Assembly (NCBI GenBank): GCA_029555025.1
Contig: JAKPTZ010000014.1
Coordinates: 1-47,849, forward strand
Length of the DNA stretch: 47,849 nt
Source of the DNA: Deltaproteobacteria bacterium
Lineage (GTDB): Bacteria > Myxococcota_A > UBA9042 > DTJE01
Reading direction: 5' to 3'
This document shows positions 42,630 through 47,849 of the stretch, piece by piece. Each line of letters opens with the position of its first letter. The first letter of the stretch is position 1. Under the pieces are notes generated by a model. That model worked only from the letters and a program-made list of their open reading frames with translations, searched no databases and was not told where the DNA came from. The position numbers and the translations under genes were made by a program.

Positions 42630-45600
42630 GGCTGGACCTCCTGCCCCGGGCAGGCCCGCGTCCTGTTATGCAGCGTGGAAATCGTCCGTCCCTTGCTGTC
42701 GGCCGTGACAACATCAGGGCATCCGTCGTCATCGACGTCGGCCACGACCATCGCGATCGGACCGGTTCCCACGGGATAGACGTAAGGTGGGGCGAACCTC
42801 CTCTGGCCCAGGCCCGGAAACACCATCAGCGAGGACGAAAATCCGTCCAGAACCAGGATGTCGGCGATACCGTCAACGTTGATGTCGGCAATCGCCGTCG
42901 CCACCGGGGCCTTCGCCGGACTCTCGAGTGCAACCGGCGCTTCGAACGCGACCTCGCTCCCGGCCACATCCTGCGCCGACTTGTCCAGCGAATAGGAGAC
43001 CAGCACATGGCGAGTCAGCAGGGTCACCAGGTCTGGAAGCCGGCTGTCGGCCTCGGCTTCGTCAAGGTTGTCGTCAAGCCTGGTCCTCAGGTATCCCGCC
43101 GCGATGTCCACCGGCTGCCCGCCGACCGCGTGATCCAGGCTCCCCAGTTCCTTCGGCCTGAACATGCCGAACCCCATGGACAGCAATATGGTTACGTCGC
43201 GGGTGAGCTTGTTAAGCACCATCAAGTCGGGCGACGACGGGTCTTCTTCAAGGTATCGCTTCAGCGACCGCCTCATCGCGAACGCCTTCAGCCCGAACGG
43301 ACGGTTCAGTTCGCCAACCGGTACCGCACCAAGCAGGCCGGCCTGTTCGCTGATATTGCTGAACGTCCCGTCCCCGGCACCGAGCATCGGCTGCACCAGC
43401 CAATTGCGGTATTCGCCGTCCAGAAGATGCCACATGAACGCGACATCCATAGCAGCCTTGCCGCCAACGCCCGGGTCAAAATCGCCGACCGCCGCGTACA
43501 TCGGTGATTTATCGACGAAGATCCCTACGGTCTGCGCGACCGCGCTGTTGTGCCCCGCCTCCTGGAAGAGGATGGCCCACGCGGTATGAGGATTCTGGGG
43601 CGAAATCGTGTCATCGCTTGTTACGATCAGGTCGTCCAGCCTTGTCAGGGAAGTCGCCCCGCCACCGTTCAGGTCGATGTCGAAGTTGCCCGCGACCAGC
43701 CCGGTGGGGTACTTGGGCGACAGAAGCAACTCCCCCGCGAACGACACCGGCTGCCCGGATACCGCCTCGGCCGACGCCACCGTAAGGGCAGGCCCGCGAT
43801 TGTCCGGTAACATGTACAAAACCGCCGCGTCAAGGAAGCCGGCGCGCGTCCCCGACAACGGTTCGACGAAGTGACCGACCGCCAGCGAGATCGGGGCGGC
43901 CGGCACAAGTGCCTGCCGGGAGCCGGCCATCCATCCCCCGGCCGCGCTCTTCCGGTAATAGACCACCTTCATCTCCCGCTTGCCGGTCAAAGCCACCACA
44001 TCCAGGTAGCCGTCGAAATCCATATCGGCCAGCGTCACGTCGGTCGCCGAACCGACCAGGAGCGGGCGCCCGTCGGAGACCGGCTCGTAGTAGCCTCCCT
44101 CCCTGACGCCCATGAACACGTCCACCATGTTGGAACCGCCGCACAGGACGGCGATGTCCGGCGCACCGTCCACGTCGATGTCGCCTGCCGCGATGTCCGT
44201 GGGCATGGCGCCAGTGGGCCACTCGTGCACCGATTCCACCCTGCGCGAGGCGTCCTGGCGCAGGCGGGCCACGCCCAGCACCTCGACGTTGCGGGAATCG
44301 ACGACCACCAGCGCGTCATTGTCCTGGCTGGTTTTGCCGAAATTGACCGCAACCATGTCGGAAACGTCGTCAATAAGAAGGTTGTCAGGATCCAGGCTGC
44401 TGTTTTCGCCCATGGAAGGCACGCCGCTTTCATCAATCGGATAGGCCGTGACAAGCCCGCTGCCGGACGCCCCGACCACGACTGCGTTGTTCTGGTCGTC
44501 GGAAAAACGCCCGATGGCGACGTGCGTCGGCCTGACCGCGCCCGAGTAGAACGACGGCGGCCCGTATCCGAGAAAGTCTCCGTACTGGTCCGTGATGGAC
44601 AGCATGATCCCGGTCCACAGGGGCTGGACGTCGGAAACGAACGCGATGTCAGGGAAAGTATCACGGTTGAGATCGCCTGCAGCCAGGTCCTTGACCATGT
44701 GTTCGGTCGGATACGAATCGGCCGCCACGAAAGCGCGATCCGCCCCCTGCAGGAACACGACGATACGTCGGCTGGCGCCCAACCCGCACCAGGCCAGAAT
44801 GTCGTCCATGCCGTCGATGTTCATGTCGAATATCTTGTGAATCTGGCACTCTTCGGCCAGCACCGTCCCGACCTGAACCGCGTGACCGGGGGTGGATCTC
44901 TGGAAAAGCACCAGCTCGTATCCGACCTTCTTCCGGACCCTCCCCAGCACCGCCCAGTCACCGTCGTCCGCAGGCCCCAGGCGAATGCCTTCCACGCTTT
45001 CAAGCGCATCGTTTTCGACAAGCGGCAGAAAGACCCTTTCGCCGCCATCCAGCCCCGGCCTTTCCACAAACACCAGGGGGTGCTCGACCACCGCGTCACG
45101 CCCCGCGACCCCGTCACGGGCCACAACCTTCATGACAAGGTCAGCGCCACGCCACCCCTCTGTCGGAACCACGACGTCGATGTATATTCCCTTGGCGGCG
45201 TCCTCGACAATCCTTGTGTCAACCTCGGCCGCAGGCTCCCCGTCCTGCGGGATCCACTCCCAGGTGAACTGGCCGATGGTAACCCTGACGAAATGAACCT
45301 TGCTGCCCGAATCCGTCACGCGAACCCGGAACGAAAGGTCATCGACAAACCCGGCACCCGCTGCGGGAGTGGGTTCCAGAATCTCGATTTCGGGCCGGTT
45401 GTTGTCGACCAGGATCTTACCGTTCTTTGAAACGGTCCTGCCGTCGCTCGAAAGCGCGATGATTTCGACCGACCGGTTGCCGTCCTCGACAAGGGTCGTA
45501 TCGACATTTATGGAATAGGTGCCAGGCCCGTCCGCCTGAATCACGTATGGCTGTATTTCCGGGTGCTTGTAGAAGCCGGCCGTCAGAGTGGCCGGCTTGC

Positions 45601-45844
45601 CTTCCGGATCCGAATAGTCAAAAACCACCTGGTAAATTCCGGAAACGACCGGCCTTGATTCAGGGGCTGGTGTCGTAAAGCGGATCGCCAGATCCGATAT
45701 CGCGACTTCAGGCGAGATATCCGCCGGCAGATCGCCTCCACCGGTGTCAAAGGGGAACGGCTTATCGCCGCAGCCGGATGCAGCCGCAATGAAGACCAGC
45801 ACGAAGGCCGGAAACCGGGCCTTCACAAGGCGTCCGTCAGTCAT
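42626..45844 (-). CDS. FG-GAP/VCBS-repeat lipoprotein (first of pair)
   Basis: The 1072-residue protein has a signal peptide ending AASGC25, a short acidic linker, N-terminal Ig-like blocks (TTPAPESRPVVSGIYQVVF, EILEPTPAAGAGFVDDLSF), and FG-GAP units: DMNIDGMDDILAW, DLNRDTFPDIAFV, DIDVDGAPDIAVL, DMDFDGYLDVVAL, DINVDGIADILVL and DVDDDGCPDVVTA. It is a paralogue of the next gene, with the same layout and similar end blocks (PVGTGPIAMVVADVDDDGC against FTGTQPVAIKAADVDADGC). The start at 45844 has GGGGGGAT upstream; a GTG at 45868 is in frame but lies before that site. It starts 20 bases after the RND permease stop. Confidence 0.9.
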   Translation of the reverse strand: MTDGRLVKARFPAFVLVFIAAASGCGDKPFPFDTGGGDLPADISPEVAISDLAIRFTTPAPESRPVVSGIYQVVFDYSDPEGKPATLTAGFYKHPEIQPYVIQADGPGTYSINVDTTLVEDGNRSVEIIALSSDGRTVSKNGKILVDNNRPEIEILEPTPAAGAGFVDDLSFRVRVTDSGSKVHFVRVTIGQFTWEWIPQDGEPAAEVDTRIVEDAAKGIYIDVVVPTEGWRGADLVMKVVARDGVAGRDAVVEHPLVFVERPGLDGGERVFLPLVENDALESVEGIRLGPADDGDWAVLGRVRKKVGYELVLFQRSTPGHAVQVGTVLAEECQIHKIFDMNIDGMDDILAWCGLGASRRIVVFLQGADRAFVAADSYPTEHMVKDLAAGDLNRDTFPDIAFVSDVQPLWTGIMLSITDQYGDFLGYGPPSFYSGAVRPTHVAIGRFSDDQNNAVVVGASGSGLVTAYPIDESGVPSMGENSSLDPDNLLIDDVSDMVAVNFGKTSQDNDALVVVDSRNVEVLGVARLRQDASRRVESVHEWPTGAMPTDIAAGDIDVDGAPDIAVLCGGSNMVDVFMGVREGGYYEPVSDGRPLLVGSATDVTLADMDFDGYLDVVALTGKREMKVVYYRKSAAGGWMAGSRQALVPAAPISLAVGHFVEPLSGTRAGFLDAAVLYMLPDNRGPALTVASAEAVSGQPVSFAGELLLSPKYPTGLVAGNFDIDLNGGGATSLTRLDDLIVTSDDTISPQNPHTAWAILFQEAGHNSAVAQTVGIFVDKSPMYAAVGDFDPGVGGKAAMDVAFMWHLLDGEYRNWLVQPMLGAGDGTFSNISEQAGLLGAVPVGELNRPFGLKAFAMRRSLKRYLEEDPSSPDLMVLNKLTRDVTILLSMGFGMFRPKELGSLDHAVGGQPVDIAAGYLRTRLDDNLDEAEADSRLPDLVTLLTRHVLVSYSLDKSAQDVAGSEVAFEAPVALESPAKAPVATAIADINVDGIADILVLDGFSSSLMVFPGLGQRRFAPPYVYPVGTGPIAMVVADVDDDGCPDVVTADSKGRTISTLHNRTRACPGQEVQP

Positions 45845-45864
45845 TTCATCCCCCCGCGAAACGA

Positions 45865-47849
45865 TCACTCATCGACGTCGAACGTGGCTGCCTCGGCCCT
45901 CTTCTGCAACCTTCGGCCCTTGATCGTGAACCGATCCATCCAGATATAGACGACCGGCACGACGATCAATGTAAGAAAAGTCGAGGAGATGACGCCGCCG
46001 ATGACCGATATCGACATGGGCACGCGGAACTCGGCCCCCGCACCGGTCCCGATCGCCGTCGGAAGCATGCCCAGAACCATAGCGGCCGATGTCATCAGGA
46101 TCGGACGCAGCCTGGTCGGCCCGGCTTCCAGAAGGGCGTCGGTGATGGACAGGCCCTTTTCGCGAAGCTGGTTCGTGTAATCGACCAGCAGAATCGCATT
46201 TTTGGTGACAAGCCCCATCAGAAGGACAATCCCAATCATCGCGATGATGTCCAGGCTGATCCCGAAAAGGAAAAGGGTCACCAGCGCGCCGACCAGCGCC
46301 AGCGGCAGCGAAAGCATGATCGTCAGGGGATGCACCAGCGATTCGAACTGGGATGCGAGCACGAAATAGATGAAGACCACGCCCAGAATCAGTGCAAGGG
46401 CCATGTTCGCAAACGTTTCGTCCATCATCTCCGCGTCGCCGGCGAATTCGATGCGGTAGCCGTCCGGTTTCTGTATGGTTTCCAGCTTCGGCTTCAAATC
46501 CTTGATCACGCTTCCAAGCGGCCGCCCGGCAAGGTTCGCCGTTATCGTCACGTACCTTTCACGGTTCTGGCGTTCGATGGTCGCCGGAAGAACGGTGTCC
46601 TTCACATTGACCACGTCACGCAGCCCGACCATTCCGCCGCGGTTCGTCGGAACCTTCAGGTCAAGCACTGATTCCACGTCGGCCCTGTCTTCCGGACGAA
46701 GCTGGACGCGCACATCGATGTCCCTGCTTCCGTCGCGGAACCTGGCAACGGGGGCACCGGTCAGCCCGATTCGCAGGGTCATCGCGGCCTGGGCGAAAAC
46801 GACGCCCATGTCGCCCGACCGCTTGCGATCGACGACAAAGCTCTTTTCCGGCATGCCCGGTCGGAACGAAATGGCGGCGTCACGGATGCCTGTGGTCGAT
46901 TTGACCATCTCAAACGCTTCATTCGCGATCCTGCCCAGTTCCTGATAGTCCGACCCGCGGATCCTCATGGTGAATGCGGCCGACATCAATGCGAAGGACT
47001 GGCCGAAGATGTCGGCATCGTTCAGGCTGTAAACCAGTCCCGGAATCGCCGCCAGCCGTGGACGCAGGACTTCCATCATGTCAGTCACCGAACGGTCGCG
47101 TTCGTTGCGCGGAGTGGTCAGAACATATATGTACGCCCGGTTTACGGCCTCATCCGGCCCGACGGTCGTTGAAATCGTCGTGACTTCAGGTAGTTCGTCA
47201 ACCATGCCTTCAACAATGGCGGTCACGCGATCCATTTCAGACAACGGGGTCCCGGCCGGCAGTTCAAGGTTCATCGAAAACGCGGACTGGTCGCCGCGCG
47301 GGATGAACTGGGTGCCCATCAACTGAACAAGCCCAAGGCTGCCCGCAAACAGTGCGATTGCCGCAATCACGACGGTCTTGCGGTGGGAAATGGCCCACAA
47401 AAGCATCCGGCGATATGTGGAATCAAGCGCGTCGTAACCACGTATGAAGAAACCGAAAAACTTGTGCTGACGCCGCTTCTGGTGATAGTCCGGCGGGATG
47501 TCCTGGACAAGACGGGCCGAAAGCATCGGGTCCACCGTCAGCGAAACGACCAGGGACACCAGAACCGCCGCCGCGACCGTGATCCCGAATTCCTTCAGGA
47601 ACCTGCCGACCAGGCCGGCCGTGAACGCGATCGGAACAAAGACCGCGACGATCGTGAAAGTCGTCGCCATGACCGCCAGCGCGATTTCGGCGGTTCCCTT
47701 GTGGGCTGCCGTGAACGGATCCTCGCCGCGCTCAAGGTGGCGGAAGATGTTTTCACGCACGACGACCGAGTCGTCAATCAGCATGCCTATGGCAAGTGAC
47801 AGGGAAATCATCGAAATCAGGTTCAGGGAAAACCCGAGCTGCCAGATCA
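45865..47849 (-). CDS. RND-family efflux permease (HAE1/AcrB-like), 5' partial
   Basis: At least 660 residues are visible and the frame stays open to the window edge, so the first part lies outside. Central landmarks of RND pumps are present: LIDDSVVVRENIFRHLERG (with the conserved Asp pair in the fourth membrane helix), PMLSARLV, the periplasmic SVDxx-type docking region (GTQFIPRGDQSAFSMNLELP), and the C-terminal half with IVLLMGLVTKNAILLVDY and the RLRPILMTSAAMVLGMLP block. It exports drugs, lipids or other compounds using the proton gradient with a membrane-fusion protein, presumably encoded upstream outside the window. Two FG-GAP lipoprotein genes follow at 20 bp and with a 4-bp overlap, an unusual companion set. 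Confidence 0.95.
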   Translation of the reverse strand, partial: IWQLGFSLNLISMISLSLAIGMLIDDSVVVRENIFRHLERGEDPFTAAHKGTAEIALAVMATTFTIVAVFVPIAFTAGLVGRFLKEFGITVAAAVLVSLVVSLTVDPMLSARLVQDIPPDYHQKRRQHKFFGFFIRGYDALDSTYRRMLLWAISHRKTVVIAAIALFAGSLGLVQLMGTQFIPRGDQSAFSMNLELPAGTPLSEMDRVTAIVEGMVDELPEVTTISTTVGPDEAVNRAYIYVLTTPRNERDRSVTDMMEVLRPRLAAIPGLVYSLNDADIFGQSFALMSAAFTMRIRGSDYQELGRIANEAFEMVKSTTGIRDAAISFRPGMPEKSFVVDRKRSGDMGVVFAQAAMTLRIGLTGAPVARFRDGSRDIDVRVQLRPEDRADVESVLDLKVPTNRGGMVGLRDVVNVKDTVLPATIERQNRERYVTITANLAGRPLGSVIKDLKPKLETIQKPDGYRIEFAGDAEMMDETFANMALALILGVVFIYFVLASQFESLVHPLTIMLSLPLALVGALVTLFLFGISLDIIAMIGIVLLMGLVTKNAILLVDYTNQLREKGLSITDALLEAGPTRLRPILMTSAAMVLGMLPTAIGTGAGAEFRVPMSISVIGGVISSTFLTLIVVPVVYIWMDRFTIKGRRLQKRAEAATFDVDE

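Noticed and set aside
43871-45430. 519-residue open frame opposite the FG-GAP lipoprotein
   Set aside because: His/Asp/Arg-rich antisense shadow of a convincing coding frame.

Overview
This window looks like chromosomal DNA of a GC-rich (about 60 % by eye) Gram-negative bacterium. The best guess is the former Deltaproteobacteria/Myxococcota or a related uncultured lineage. That is an inference from protein style: lipoproteins with Asp/Gly/Thr-rich acidic linkers after the lipobox cysteine, many-cysteine repeats in secreted proteins, FG-GAP surface proteins, FGE-sulfatase-like domains on membrane proteins, and an RND pump. I see no rRNA, tRNA, CRISPR array, phage or insertion sequence. The genes are densely packed, and both window ends cut through a gene.

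Layout. 1-1.6 kb: two tandem paralogous FGE-sulfatase-like genes (+), the first cut by the window edge. 1.7-15.3 kb: a genome-defence/DNA-repair block on the minus strand, read in the order sbcD-sbcC-addB-addA-methyltransferase-restriction endonuclease. The start/stop overlaps are sbcD/sbcC and methyltransferase/endonuclease. 15.4-20.9 kb: small conserved unknowns, a CBU_0592-like membrane protein, a DUF4143 AAA ATPase preceded by a regular array of alternating AACYGGYAA sites, rmuC, and a 52-residue orphan VapB-like antitoxin tail. 21-25.6 kb: a lipoprotein fusing an FGE-like domain to an endonuclease/exonuclease/phosphatase domain, a TMTC-like multi-pass glycosyltransferase with TPRs, and a DUF4258/XRE toxin-antitoxin pair with a palindrome at its start. 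25.6-30 kb: a 347-bp intergenic region with a 20-bp tandem repeat and a perfect 10-bp inverted repeat, a stand-alone 2-oxoacid dehydrogenase E2 catalytic domain protein, a Nudix hydrolase, and a secreted GH92 mannosidase. 30-37.8 kb: a 1781-residue secreted protein (eight 8-Cys repeats, lamin-tail-like domain, PKD domains, beta-helix) and a polytopic membrane protein. 37.9-47.8 kb: formate-tetrahydrofolate ligase (fhs), then a minus-strand operon of an RND efflux permease followed by two FG-GAP lipoproteins.

How the genes may work together. AddAB degrades or processes DNA ends such as those a restriction enzyme makes, and SbcCD opens hairpins and blocked ends, so the 1.7-15.3 kb block reads as a coherent cut-and-degrade module. 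Much of the rest builds or decorates the cell surface: GH92 enzyme, TMTC-like transferase, large Cys-rich beta-helix protein, FG-GAP lipoproteins and RND pump. I see no single, clearly new multi-gene system. The most unusual items are the 33-bp-period array upstream of the DUF4143 ATPase, the FGE-EEP fusion lipoprotein, the 8-Cys repeat/beta-helix giant, and the RND pump with two FG-GAP lipoproteins in tight operon order.
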